Positions 45,961-57,385 of a DNA stretch of 64,000 nucleotides are shown in pieces. Both the position numbers and the translations under genes were made by a program. The notes below the pieces were generated by a model, which saw only the letters and a list, made by a program, of their open reading frames with translations, had not been told where the DNA came from and made no database searches. Source of the DNA: Adiantum capillus-veneris (Eukaryota > Streptophyta > Polypodiopsida > Polypodiales > Pteridaceae); assembly GCA_014529385.2 (NCBI GenBank), contig CM043952.1, positions 59,439,119 to 59,503,118 on the forward strand. The letters are read 5' to 3'. The number at the start of each line of letters is the position of its first letter. Position 1 is the stretch's first letter.

Positions 45961-46936
45961 CTTCAAAACCAAACTGTCATAATAACTACCGATGCCTTTT
46001 TGATTCCACTTCATCCTGAAGAAGAAGAGGATCCCTACGAAGGGCTCAGAAATTTTCTCCTTGATGACGCATCTCCTTCTCAAAGGAGAACTCAAGAGCC
46101 TCCACCGAAGGAACAATAAAGAAGTGAGTCTCTCTCCACCTCGACGGAGATGGCTCCACGAAGACGGTGGGCTAAATGCTCTCCATCTTCATTGCACTAG
46201 CTAGTATTGAAGGAACACAAGAAATTGTATTGTAAAGTGTCTCTCTTGATGGGAGAAACCATAATACAAAGCCTTTTGGAGGGGGGACTGGATCCATGCA
46301 AATCCGGTCCTCAACTGTTGTCAATTACTTAATTTCTCTCTCTTTTGAAGTATTGTTCATGCTATCTAACTAGGTGTTATGCTTTTTTGTTGCTCTCTCC
46401 ACCCAAGCACTCTTGTTATTCTCATTAGGAAGCTATTCTAATAAAATGCTCACTATGTTCATGCTATTTTCAGCTACACACAAGTTACTAGACCATTAAA
46501 TGTTACATTGGTATCATAGCACAAGGTTTCTCTTTTCTTGCTCAAGAAGGGAGGTCCTCAAGCTAGCTATAAATGGTTGGTACTATTAATTGCATGTGAG
46601 TAAGTAGAATAGGGATTTTTCAGCCTTGCAGTGCGCCTGCCTTTGTGCAGTTAACGGGCCATCATTGTCGAGAGCTATGGTCTTAATAGTGGATTCCCAC
46701 GGGGCTTGCCTACAGTTAAGCCTACAGTTTAACCACTATTGAGCTATTAGAAGCTTGACAGGAGCCGGGGTTGTTTTGGTGTTGAACAACCCTCTCTTCT
46801 ATTCCTTACAATTAATGATATTCAAGCCACGGGTACAGTAGCTTGAGTGATTTTTCTAAAAGGGTAAAGAGCAGTAGTAACTAGGGCTTGAAGTGCCAAA
46901 GTACACCTAAAAATTTTACACCTAAAAGTTGTTAGA

Positions 46937-47190
46937 ATGGCTGACAATAGTAAAGAGAGTTAAATTAATGTTGATAACTTTGATTTTGCTAATGAGCAAG
47001 CTAGTAATGATGCCCCGATGCTTCTTAACTATCCTGTTTCTAGGCTTCAACAAGCCATGGGCAATCCATCCCTCCAAAGTGAAGTGCAACGGTAGCTTCG
47101 TGCTCATGGGATTCTCCAAGTTCCCCACCATGGCGAGAGAACACCTAGGAAGCCTCCTTGCGAGACTTACAAAAGAGGTCTCTCTCCGAT
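46937..47190 (+). pseudogene. Gag N-terminal fragment, array unit 1
   Basis: Starts MADNSKES, then a TAA where the second unit has Asp; later QSEVQR and a TAG where Gln stands in unit 2. The same reading continues with KEDPYEGLIYLLLDDASPSQ, then fuses into the LTR end. Confidence 0.65.
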
Positions 47191-48097
47191 TCGGGAAGAA
47201 AAAGAGGATCCCTATGAAGGGCTCATATATTTGCTCCTTGATGACGCATCTCCTTCTCAAAGGAGAACTCAAGAGCCTCCACCGAAGAAACAAGAAAGAA
47301 GTGAGTCTCCCACCACCTCGGTGGAGATGGCTCCACGAAGATGGTGGGCTAACTGCTCTCCATCTTCATTGCACTAGCTAGTATTGCAGGAACACAAGAA
47401 ATTGTATTGTAAAATGTCTCTCTTGATGGGAGAAACCATAGTACAAAGCCTTTGGAGGGGGGACCGGCTCCATGCAAATCCGGCCCTCAACTGTTGTCAA
47501 TTGCTTAATTTATCTCTCTTTTGAAGTATTGTTCATGCTATCTAACTAGGTGTTATGCTTTTTTGTTGCTCTCTCCCCCCAAGCACTCTTGTTATTCTCA
47601 TTAGGAAGCTATTCTATAAAATGCTCACTATGTTCATGCTATTTTCAGCTACACACAAGCTACTAGACCATTTAATGTTGCATTGGTATCAGAGCACAAG
47701 GTTTCTCTTTTCTTGCTCCAGAAGGGAGGTCCTCAAGCTAGCTATAAATGGGTGGTACTATTAATTGCATGTGAGTAAGTAGAATAGGGATTTTCAGCCT
47801 TGCAGTGCGCCTGCCTTTGTGCAGTTAACGGGGCATCACCATCGAGAGCTATGGTCTTAATACTGGAGTCCTACGGGGCTTGCCTACAGCTTAGCCACTA
47901 TTGAGCTATTAGAAGCTAGACAGGAGCCGGTGGTGTTTTGGTGTTGAAAAACCCTCTCTTCTATTCCTTAATTAATGGTATTCGAGCCACGGGTACGGTA
48001 GCTTGAGTGCTTTTTCTAAAGGGGTAAAGAGGAGTAGCAACTAGGGCTTGAATGTGCCAAAGTACACCTAAAAAGTTTACACGTAAAAGTTGTTAGA

Positions 48098-48337
48098 ATG
48101 GCTGACAATAGTAAAGAGAGTGACATTAATGTTGATAACTTTGATTTTGCTAATGAGCAAGCTAGTAATGATGCCCCAATGCTTGTTAACTATCTTGTTT
48201 CTAGGCTTCAACAAGCCATGGGCAATCCATCCCTCCAAAGTGAAGTGCAACGGCAGCTTCGTGCTCATGGGATTCTCCAAGTTCCCCACCATGGGAGGTC
48301 TCTCTCCGATTCGGGAAGAAGAAGAGGATCCCTATGA
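48098..48337 (+). pseudogene. Gag N-terminal fragment, array unit 2
   Basis: 79 codons open from MADNSKESDINVDNFDFANE to QVPHHGRSLSDSG, lacking the two stops of unit 1 but with a deletion of about 45 bp that changes the frame afterwards. It ends in the next LTR end. The protein is too short to be a full gag. Confidence 0.6.
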
Positions 48338-48784
48338 AGGGCTGAGAAATTTTCTCCTTGATGACGCATCTCCTTCTCAAAGGTTCTCCGAAGGAACAAG
48401 AAAGAAGTGAGTCTCCCGCCACCTCGGTGGAGATGGCTCCACGAAGACGGCGGGCTAAATTCTCTCCATCTTCATTGCACTAGCTAGTATTGAAGGAACA
48501 CAAGAAATTGCATTGTAAAATGTCTCTCTTGATGGGAGAAACGATAATACAAAGCCTTTGGAGGGGTACCGGCTCCATGCAAATCCAGCCCTCAACTGTT
48601 GTCAATTGCTTAATTTCTCTCTCTTTTGAAGTATTGTTCATGCTATCTAACTAGGTGTTATGCTTTTTTGTTGCTCTCTCCACCCAAGCACTCTTGTTAT
48701 TCTCATTAGGAAGCTCTATAAAATGCTAACTATGTTCATGCTATTTTCAGCTACACTCAAGCTACTAGACCATTTAATGTTACA

Positions 48785-49500
48785 TTTACTTAATCTTAAA
48801 CGACGATCGATGCTCGTATTTCTCATTGCACACATGACCTATAGATTCAAAATCTCTAACGAAGCACGAAGAATAGATAACGAAACTCCACGATATATAG
48901 GTGTCTTGCTTGCTTCAAAAGGAGTATCCTTCTCCTTTTGCATAGTCTCTTCGCATCCACCATCGTCGTCGTCCAACGGACCCATCTCGTGAGAGTCTCG
49001 TGAGCTTCTCGTGAGCGAGAAGCTCATCAACCAATCTCTCCAAAATTGTATCCTCCTCCATCTGGTGTGGTAGATCTATCATCTCCTCCTCCCCATAATC
49101 ACTTGCACTGGATCTCAAACTCCTCCATCTGGTGTGGTAGATTTATTATCTCCTCCTCCCCATAATCACTTGCAATGGATCTCAAACTCTCGCCCATTGT
49201 TGGTGGAGGTACAAACCTGTTTTCTTGCAATTGTCTCTCCAACTTTCTTGCTCGAGAGCCTCCCCCTATAGCACTCCAGTGAGGAGTGATGTCCATGTGC
49301 GTTAGTTTGTGTAGATTGGTTATTCGCATTCGTGGATCATCTCACATTCCATAGTCCTCAACATGCTTCAAACAGACTCGTCGGAGCCTAAAAATGGCCC
49401 TTTTGCAACGCTCGCACGGACACAACAACCTGTCATTCAACCATCGATCGCGTTCCACTCCATTGTCTGGTCCATCTTCGTCCCACGTTGATGCTTGCAT
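48785..49500 (-). pseudogene. N-terminus of a second CACTA transposase (element G fragment)
   Basis: The minus-strand start MQASTWDEDGPDNGVERDRW is followed by the transposase-associated motif LLCPCERCKRAIFRLRRVC, the same module as in CACTA F (LCPCNQCKHA). One TGA lies near 49,345. Further on comes ITNLHKLTHMDITPHWSAIG and an acidic stretch (ASDYGEEEIINLPHQMEE), part of which is duplicated in a 67-bp tandem repeat (TCTGGTGTGG at 49,061 and 49,128). The rest of the gene is cut off exactly where the LTR array begins. No terminal repeats of this element were found. Confidence 0.75.
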
Positions 49501-49800
49501 CTTCAAAATGCGAGAGGGGAGGGAGGGAAGGGGAACAAAAGCTTAAAATGAGAATGATTTTGCATCAACTACAAGATTTTTCTTAAAAGAAGTGGAGGGA
49601 TAAGGTCGACAAAAGAAGGGGGAAGTGATCAAAATTTTAAAAAAATGCACCCTAGGGTATAATCGCGGCAATCAGCACGACAAATATTAATTAAAAATTA
49701 TATAAATATGTCAACGGGCTAGGTTGGGCTTTTTTTACCCTGACCCTCTCCACATGAGCTGCGCATGACAGTGCCTTGGTCTGTGCTTCTTCTCTTCTTA

Positions 49801-49803
<3 letters not shown>

Positions 49804-49891
<88 letters not shown>
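49804..49891. repeat. Compound (CT)n(AC)n microsatellite
   Basis: 47 bp of CT followed by 41 bp of AC, about 300 bp upstream of the second CACTA transposase start, a position like that of the CT tract upstream of CACTA F transposase. Confidence 0.98.
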
Positions 49892-49894
<3 letters not shown>

Positions 49895-50099
49895 GAGGTG
49901 ATCAAACGTTGGCGGCAAGAGAGTGGCAAAGGGAGCGTTAGCGACAAGGAGACACACAAAATCGAACGCAGCGATGCATTTTTGATGTAAGTGCACTTAT
50001 ATTCTTTTTTTGGCATGCATTTTGTTTCAAAATTAGTGTTATTTTCTCTTATTGTCGAGGTAAAGGCTCACGTGAGCCCATGCGTTGTCCCCCATGCTC

Positions 50100-50830
50100 A
50101 TGATTTTTTGGATTCCATTGCGGTTTTGCATGGAATGGATTGTTCCAGATGAGTGTTCCATTGCATGACAAAATGAATGCCAAAGCGCCCAGTTTATGGC
50201 GTGAATTTGTCCCCTCTATTGGAACGGGTTTTGGCATGGCTTTTTACATGAAATGGCCAGCCCATTTGGGTAGCCCATTGCATGCAAATAGGCATGCCAA
50301 AACCCCTCCAATAGAAGGGGACAAATTCTTGCCATAAACTAGGGGTTTTGGGCTAGGGCTTGGCACCCATATTAGAGGGGTTTTGACATGCATATTCACA
50401 TGCAATGAATGGGCTGCTCATTGCATGCAAATAGGCATGTCAAGATCCATTTAATAGAGGGGTCAAACCCTAGCCCAAAACCCTTAGTTTATTGCCCTAA
50501 TTGGTCAAGGTAAAGGCTCATCTGAGCCCATGGGTTGTCCCCCATGCTCATGTTTTTTTGGCCCTATTATGCCTCCTCCCTTCAATGTCCAAAACCCCTA
50601 GTTTTGGGTGGGCTCCCAAAATGGGCAGCCCATTGCATGCAAATAAGCATTACAAAACCTCTCTAATAGAGGGGCCAAACTCATGCCATTTGGCCCCTCT
50701 ATTAGAGAGGTTTTGTAATGCTTATTTGCATGCAATGGGCTCCCCAAACAGGCATCCCATTTCATGCAAATAAGCATTCCAAAACCTCTCTAATAGAGGG
50801 ACCAAACTCATCCCAAAACCCGTCCCTATG
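50100..50830. repeat. Cluster of alternating-orientation fold-back repeats
   Basis: At least six related blocks of about 55 bp contain GCCCATTGCATGCAAATA, then CCAAAACC and CTAATAGAGGGG, some direct and some inverted (about 50,205, 50,270, 50,419, 50,627, 50,689 and 50,757). A separate direct repeat, GTAAAGGCTCACGTGAGCCC and its variant, lies at about 50,060 and 50,510. No protein frame is credible. Confidence 0.85.
50627..50741. repeat. Perfect 53-bp inverted repeat with 9-nt loop
   Basis: 50,627-50,679 is the exact reverse complement of 50,689-50,741, with CTCATGCCA between. Perfect identity over 53 bp implies recent formation or selection. Transcribed, it would form a long double-stranded RNA hairpin. 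Confidence 0.97.
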
Positions 50831-52206
50831 ACCACTCCCCTCCTTGTCCTCCTCCTCATTTGGTCCCTATGGATCCCCAAATAACCTCATTCTTGCACAT
50901 GCGGCAAGAGTATGAGCGAGCTTTGCAAGGGATCTTCTCTTCATATACGCCACATCAGCTGTCCCAATATGGGATTTCCCCCTCACCCTCGTCCATGCCC
51001 TCTCAAGCCCACCACTACCTTTCCTTCACCCTTTCCCTTGGCACCCCCCACTACATTTCCTTCACCCTATCCCTCGGTCCCTGCTACTACATTTCCTTCA
51101 CCATTTCCCTCAGGACCCTCTTCTATGATTCCCTCGCATCAATCCTCCCCGCTTCGACCATTGGGCCATCCTAGCCCTCATGGTTGTCGATCTTCTTTAG
51201 GACAGAGTGAGCGACGTAGTTCACGTGGCTCTGGGGGCGGACGAGAGTCCATTGACAACCAGCGGAGACAAGGATCGAGGTAAGGCTCTTGTGTCGATGC
51301 TTGCTTTGAAGAAGGTGAAGGAGGATCGTCCACTGACTTGTCAGGTGCGGGGTACAGTTCTGATGTGGATGTTCCAAATGCCGATGATGGTGGCCTATAC
51401 TATAGGTGTCATCGAGACGTCGCACAAACAATGGAAAGCGCTTCCACAATCACTTAAAGAGCTTGATCCACTCTACCTATACTAATTGCTTCATCCAACA
51501 TTGGGAGCAATAAGATCCTCAATACCTACAATACATTGTTGATACATGCGGCTGTGGTTTTCTAATCCCCAGGGCCAATCTTTTACCACATAGTGGATGG
51601 AAGGTTTTATCAAGATCTTCCTTCGTAATAAACAGTCCACCGTTTGCAAGGCCGCTAAACAACAATGCCAACACCCCAATCTCCAAAAAAGGGGTGTCAA
51701 TATGCATGATGCAGAGTGGGAGTTTGCCCTCCAAGAGAGGGATAGTGGAGTCGACCATCCTCAGTAGAGTCAACTAAGGGCAGGACAACAAGCTAACAAT
51801 TGGGGTTCTGGAAGAAAGGATGTCTGGAAGGACAAAGTGGTGAGTAACGTTTTCATTTTTTATTTGAACCATAATCTTGATTTAAAATAATATAAATAAT
51901 GCTTAATATGCAGGCAAACATCATAGGACATCAAGTGTCAAGGGAGGTGGTGAAGTATCGAAAACGCAACATTAAATACAGTACCTACCTATGGATGCTC
52001 CAACAAGGCCACATCAATCAAGCACAGTTTGACGCTCTCATCGACACCTTGACCACTACACAAGTACGAAGTCAACCTAACTAACTAATTATTTTGTTCT
52101 TTACTTATTTTAATGTTTAGTAATTATGTGGTTTGCTTTGTTATTTGTGTAGACTCGAAGAGGTGACACTGACGAGGGCGAGGACGACGAGGGTGGCCAC
52201 GGTGAC

Positions 52207-52433
52207 TGTTACCATATACATGTGGTAGTGATGTGTGTGAACACACTAGGACCGCCGGGGCATTTTTTCCCTCTTTAGGAGGTTATTTCCCCCGTGCATT
52301 GTATATACGCCCATCACTCTAGGGCTATCTATCTTTCCATTGCACACTAAGTAACACACTCTCTATTGTGTGCCTTGAGCTTCCTTCATCTTCTCCAAGC
52401 TGTGTGTGTTTCTCTGCAACCCTAATTCCAACA
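52207..52433 (+). repeat. Copia 2 5' LTR
   Basis: 227 bp, TGTTACC to CCAACA. Includes GTGCATTGTATATACGCCC, which is absent from the 3' LTR; the TTGTATATA part is the best TATA candidate. Confidence 0.96.
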
Positions 52434-52795
52434 ATTGGTATCAGAGCAGGTCACGCCCTCCCGGGCTTAGTCGCCAGCTGCTCCAGCACACGCTTGCTCA
52501 CTTTCTCCGATTTCAGTGAGCTTTGGCGAGCGATCGCAGGTCGACAAAAAATTTGGGTGAACTCGTAGAGCTCGGTCTGCTCAGAATTTTGATTTGGGAT
52601 CATTTCGGCCTCCGTTTCCACTACAAGCAGTACTGCACAGGCTATTTCGTCATTTTGTGCAGAATGTATATCAGTGCCGTTTTTTGCATAAAAGGTGCCT
52701 TATAGTCTTCTACGGTTTGTGCTATATAGCACAGGTTGTTCCCGCTCCGTTTCTCCTATTTTCGGGCATTTTTCACATCAGGTGCAGCATTTACC

Positions 52796-55700
52796 ATGGC
52801 TGACAACAACAACACAGATGTGTTCAAGATGTTTGCTGCTGAGGACAGGTTGGATGGGGACAACTACCCTATGTGGGCTTATATGATGCAACATGTTCTT
52901 GTGTCAAAGGGTGTCTGGAACATTGTGCAGGGCATTGATGTACGTCCTGGTTCTGAGGATGTAGGCAATGTTGAGGATGTTGCAGGTCTTGCTGCAAGGA
53001 TTGCAGCTGTTAGAGTTGTTTTGCCTACGACAGAACAAGCTCGTTGGGATGTTAAGGATGCGCAGGCTCATGCATTGATTGCGTTGTCTGTGAAGCGCAC
53101 CATTGTTCCTCACATCCGTTCAGCAAAATCTGCAAAACAGGCTTGGGATATTTTAGCAGGTCTTTATGCAAGCCGCAATGAGGCTAAAATTGCTTTGCTG
53201 CGTAAAGAGCTGGAGTCGAAGATTATGCATGAGGAAGATGATATGGACACTTTCCTTGCTAGTGTCAAGGATATCAATGAGCAGCTTATTTCTGCAGGTG
53301 AAGTCATTTCAGACAGTTCCCTTGTGCAGACTGTTCTTGATGCCTTACCAGATTCCTACCAGACTTTTGCTAGTACTTGGAGACTTATGACCCAAGGAAA
53401 TCGTGAAGTTGTCAAGTTTGATGCATTATGGACATTGCTGTTGCAAGAGTCACTTTCCAGAAAAAACAGGACTAGGCAGCGTGCAGTTGAACATGCTTTT
53501 ATTGCTTCTCAAAGAAAGGGTGGTAATAGTAATGCAGCCACTTCTTATGGTTCTGCTGCGAGTGGCAAAAATTCTGTTCCTAATGCTTCTGCTGGCAGTA
53601 CTTCGTCTGGCAATTCTGGTGATAAGGGCAAAAAGAAGATGCGTTGCCATTATTGTAAAGCCAATGATCACTTGATCAAGTCGTGTCCTAAGTTGAAGGC
53701 CAAAGAGGCTAAGAAGAAAGAGGGTGGTTCCACTACAAATGCTGGTTCCACTACAAATGCAGCCATTGTTGAGTCTTCTGTGAAAGGAGACTGTAATGCT
53801 GATGTTGATGCAGAATGGGCTTTTAGCGCAGAGTGCACTTACAATCTTGCTGTCCATGATGCATGCTTGTCAGTTGCTGCAGATTCACATGTGTGGTATT
53901 TTGACAGTGGTGCTACAAAGCACATTACCTCACATCATGAATTGTTTACCTCTCTTGAGTCTATCCCTCATGGGAATTCAGTCACTTGTGCCAACAACGC
54001 CTCTTATCCAGTTCATGGAGTTGGAAAGATTGTGCTCACTGCTTCTAATGGCAGTTCCTTCACACTTGTTGATGCACTTTATGTACCTGGGATCAAGAAG
54101 AATCTCTTGTCTGTATCCGCACTTGCTAGACTTGGACTTGTAGTCAAATTTGTGGATGACAGATGTACATTTCATGATCTCAATTTTGGTGATGAAATTG
54201 TTGCATCTGGCCTTTTGTGCCGTGGGTTGTATAAGCTCACTTTGTATGACAAGTGTGGACAAAATTTTGCAAATGTTGTTGCAGATTCAAGGGCTATTTT
54301 AGATGCAAAACTTTGGCATGCACGTTTTGGTCATCTGAATTTTGCCAGTTTGCTGCGTTTGCAGAAATCTGATATGGTTGCTTCTTTGCCGCCTCTTGAA
54401 GCACTTGTCAAACATGTTTGTAAAGGCTGTATTTGGGTAAGATGCAGCGTTCTAAGTTTCCAAAGTATGGTTCAGTTAGGGCCACATGCAAGTTGCAGCT
54501 TGTGCATAGTGATGTTTGTGGGCCCATGCAAACCCCAGTCCTTGGGCAATTACCTCTACTTCGTGACTTTCATTGATGATTACTCCAGGCATGCATGGGT
54601 ATTTCCGCTTAAAGCGAAGTCCGAAGTTTTTATGTGCTTCAAACAATTTTTGGCTATGGCTGAAAATGTCTCGAAATGTACTATGGACACCCTTCGTTCT
54701 GATCGAGGGGGGGAGTATATGTCTCATGAATTTAATGAATTTCTGGCTAGTCGTGGGATAAAACACCAATGTACAGTGCCTTATACACCTCAGCAAAATG
54801 GTGTTGCTGAGAGGAAAAACAGGTCACTGACAGAAATGGCACAATGTATGGTCAAAAGTCAAGCTTTACCGCATTCTTTTTGGCTTGAGGCCATCATGTG
54901 TGCCACTTATGTACTTAACAGGTGTCCTACGAAAGCTTTGCAGTCTATTACTCCATATGAAGCATGGCATGATAGAAAGCCTTCTATTGAGCACATGCCT
55001 GTTTTTGGCTGCTTGGCAGATGCTTTGGTGCCACAAGTGCAGCGCAGAAAATTGGATGATAAGGCTGTCAAATGTATTTTTGTTGGTTATAGTGCTAAAA
55101 GAAAAGGTTACAGGTTGTATCATCCGCAAACAAAACGTATTTTGGTTTCACGGGATGTAGTGTTTGTGGAAGATTCTGTTGAGCCCTTGCTCTCATGTAC
55201 CAGAGATAGTAATGTAAGCTCACAGGACATTTATGACACTTTGTTGCCTCTTTTCACTGGTGGAAATACGAATGTAAGTTCCAATGAGGCAAATGTACAG
55301 CCTATTGGGGTTTCTAAAAATGTTTTAGATCAGCCTATTACTGATGCAGATGTACACGATGTACTTGATGAGGAAAGGGCTGAAAATGAGCAGGCTAGAG
55401 GTATGCCAAAATGGTTGGTGCACACTTTGCGTGACAGTAAATTGGATGCACCTTTGTCTAGTCGTACTCGTTCAGGCTCTCGCCATGCATCTTATGCATC
55501 AGATTGTTATGCTTTGGTTGTGTCTAGCTTACATGATGTTGAGGAGCCTCTGACTTTTGATAAAGCACAAAATTCAGAAAATTGGATGGCTGCCATGCAA
55601 TCAGAATATGATGCACTTATAGAAAATGACACATGGACTTTATGTGATTTGCCTCCTAGCAAAAAGTCCATTGGTACGAAGTGGGTTTACAAGTTGAAAC

Positions 55701-57082
55701 GCAAGCCGGATGGTGAGATCGATTGTCATAAGGCTCCACTTGTTGCAAAGGGTTATGCACAGCAAAAAGGCATAGATTATGAAGAGACTTTAGCTCCCAC
55801 TTGTTGTATGACTACTGTGCGTTTTCTATGTGCATTGGCAGCTCATTTTGGTTGGGATGTACATCAATCAGACATTGTTACTGCTTTCTTGAAGGGTGAC
55901 ATATTTCAGGAAGTTTATGTAACGCAGCCTCGCGGTTTTGTCATAAAACGACAAGAGGACAAAGTGTGAAAATGTAACAAGGCTTTGTATGGGTTGAAGC
56001 AATCTCCTCGTGCTTGGTATGAGAAAGCTGACACTCATTGGGTCAAACAAGGCTTTCGTAACAGTCCAACAGAAAGCACATTGTATGTAAAGCATGAGGG
56101 TGATGTACTTCTCATTGTGGTTCTTTATGTTGATGATTTGTTGATCACTGGACCAAATGAGAGACATATTGCTGAATTTAAGGCTGATTTGAATGCTACT
56201 TTCAAGATGAAAGATTTGGGGTTGTTGCATCATTATTTGGGTATACAGTTTAAGCAGTGTGATGGTGGTATTGCCTTGTGTCAGAAAAGTTACATAGAGA
56301 CATTGCTATGTAAGTTTGGACTTGAGGATTTCAAACCTATTGCCACTCCCATGGAAACAGGTTTGAAGTTGAGTCTACATGATGCTGGTGATCCTGCTGA
56401 TGTCACTCTTTACCAAACTGCTGTTGGCTACCTCATTTATGTATGCAACACGAGGCCAGATATTCAGTTTGCAGTCTCACAGGTCAGCAGATTTATGCAT
56501 AGCCCAAGGTCTAAGCATTGGCAGGCTGTCAAGAGGATTTTCCGCTACCTTAGTGGCACTTTACATCTTGGCTTGTTTTATCCCAAGGGGGGATCATTGC
56601 CGCCAGACTTACAGGCTTTTTCGGACTCAGATTGGGCTGGTTGTTTTGACACGCGAGTGTCCACAAGTGGTTTTTGTTTCATGCTTGGCAGTTCATGTAT
56701 ATCATGGTTGAGCAAGAAGCAACCGACTGTGGCCACTTCGAGTTGTGAGGCTGAGTACAGGGCAGTCTTCACAGCTACGTTTGAGTGTGTATGGCTCAGA
56801 CGCCTTATGGCTGATTTGGGTGTTGGACAGGACACTGCCACCACTATCTACACTAATAGTCAGAGCGTATTGGCAGTTGCGAGGAACCCAGTTTTTCATG
56901 CTCGCACAAAGCACATTGAGGTGCATTACCACTATGTCAGGGAGAGGCTCTCAGCAGGAGATATCAGCTTGGCTTATGTGCCAACACAGGACAACCTTGC
57001 AGATCTTTTCACAAAGGCATTGTCTCGTGAGAAGCTTGAAGCTTTCCGCAAAGCTTTGGGATTACTCCCCTTTGTCAACTGA
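52796..57082 (+). pseudogene. Copia 2 gag-pol polyprotein, one nonsense codon and one garbled segment
   Basis: One 1,428-codon frame from MADNNNTDVFKMF to LLPFVN. A gag domain precedes the zinc knuckle (Cys284, Cys287, His292, Cys297). Protease is at WYFDSGATKHIT (Asp370). The pre-integrase zinc site (FGHLNF ... VCKGC) follows, then the integrase core with LRSDRGGEY (Asp636) and QQNGVAERK (Glu672). RT has IGTKWVYKLKRKPDGEIDCH, DIVTAFLKGDI and VLYVDDLLITG (about 1,110). RNase H has SDSDWAGC and SSCEAEYRAV and ends in DLFTKAL. TGA replaces codon 1,058 (55,967). Between about 54,433 and 54,534 the frame is shifted and restored, replacing about 34 residues that include the first integrase Asp (HSDVCGP in the off frame). 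It is therefore probably inactive. Confidence 0.93.
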
Positions 57083-57157
57083 TCCTATCCTCAGGGCATG
57101 GCACTTCCCTTTACTCATGTGCCAGCTCTCGTTCACCGCATCACTCCAGGGGGGATT

Positions 57158-57365
57158 TGTTACCATATACATGTGGTAGTGATGTGTGTGAACACACTAG
57201 GACCACCGGGGCACTTTTTCCCTCTTTAGGAGGTTTTTTCCCCCATCACTCTAGGGCTATCTATCTTTCCATTGCACACTAAGTAACACACTCTCTATTG
57301 TGTGCCTTGAGCTTCCTTCGTCTTCTCCAAGCTGTGTGTGTTTCTCTGCAACCCTAATTCCAACA
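57158..57365 (+). repeat. Copia 2 3' LTR with 19-bp deletion
   Basis: 208 bp, same ends as the 5' LTR. The 19 bp missing relative to the 5' LTR lie between short C runs, consistent with slippage. Confidence 0.95.
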
Positions 57366-57385
57366 GTGACAATGAGGGTTACTAA

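Larger units (their letters stand above)
30292..46012 (-). mobile_element. Gypsy element E (non-chromovirus), gag split by a CACTA transposon
   Basis: Minus-strand order: gag N-part (45,960-45,556), CACTA insertion, rest of gag with zinc knuckle, protease, RT, RNase H, integrase, and then a long extra region before the presumed LTR. The gag frame lines up exactly when the CACTA element and one AGA are removed. The DGGSG protease, lack of a chromodomain and extra 3' region resemble the Tat/Athila branch of plant gypsy elements. The 5' end is lost where the 46-kb array starts. Confidence 0.82.
46015..48784 (+). mobile_element. Tandem LTR end-primer site-gag array (TRIM-like), three LTR ends
   Basis: Three LTR 3' ends finish at 46,507, 47,682 and 48,784 (spacing 1,175 and 1,102 bp). 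The first two are followed by TGGTATCATAGC and TGGTATCAGAGC, tRNA-Met-type primer sites; the third is followed by unrelated sequence, as a true 3' LTR end should be. Each internal segment has a leader, a gag start (MADNSKES, then DNFDFANEQASND and RLQQAMGNPSLQSEVQR) and then the next LTR end, with no pol. The LTR ends are homologous to the end of the solo LTR at 6.6 kb. LTR start positions are unclear, possibly near GAAGAGGATCCC at about 46,022. Confidence 0.75.
52207..57365 (+). mobile_element. Copia element 2, full length (5,159 bp) with target duplication
   Basis: LTRs of 227 bp (52,207-52,433) and 208 bp (57,158-57,365) start TGTTACCATA and end TTCCAACA. Perfect 5-bp duplications GTGAC lie at 52,202-52,206 and 57,366-57,370. 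A tRNA-Met-type primer site TGGTATCAGAGC is at 52,436-52,447, and a purine-rich AGGGGGGATT directly precedes the 3' LTR. The LTRs are nearly identical except for one 19-bp deletion in the 3' copy and a few substitutions, so it is the youngest complete element here. It has one nonsense codon and a compensated double frameshift in pol. Confidence 0.97.
50866..57385 (+). pseudogene. Unrecognised spliced gene, last exon broken by copia 2
   Basis: A plus-strand gene can be followed through Met-rich and Pro/Ser-rich sequence at about 50,878-51,290 (QITSFLHMRQEYERALQGIF; a 36-bp repeat at 51,012-51,121 encoding TTFPSPFP-type units). It continues through an uncertain middle with frame breaks to an exon ending at 51,839 (AAKQQCQHPNLQKRGVNMHD, VWKDKV). 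Exon 51,914-52,063 reads GHQVSREVVKYRKRNIKYST and HINQAQFDALIDTL, and the last exon from 52,153 is acidic (DTDEGEDDEGGHGD). Both late introns are GT-AG. Copia 2 splits the last exon four codons before the stop (NEGY, 57,371-57,385). The function is not recognised; it could be a host gene or the second gene of a DNA transposon. Confidence 0.45.

Noticed and set aside
50627-50741. CRISPR-like array in the fold-back cluster
   Set aside because: Plant DNA; repeats alternate in orientation with no regular unique spacers.
51519-51773. 84-codon minus frame (LPLCIMHIDTPFLEIGVLAL)
   Set aside because: Opposite to the spliced plus-strand gene, whose frame in this region (KAAKQQCQHPNLQKRG) leads to a good splice donor; minus frame judged a shadow.
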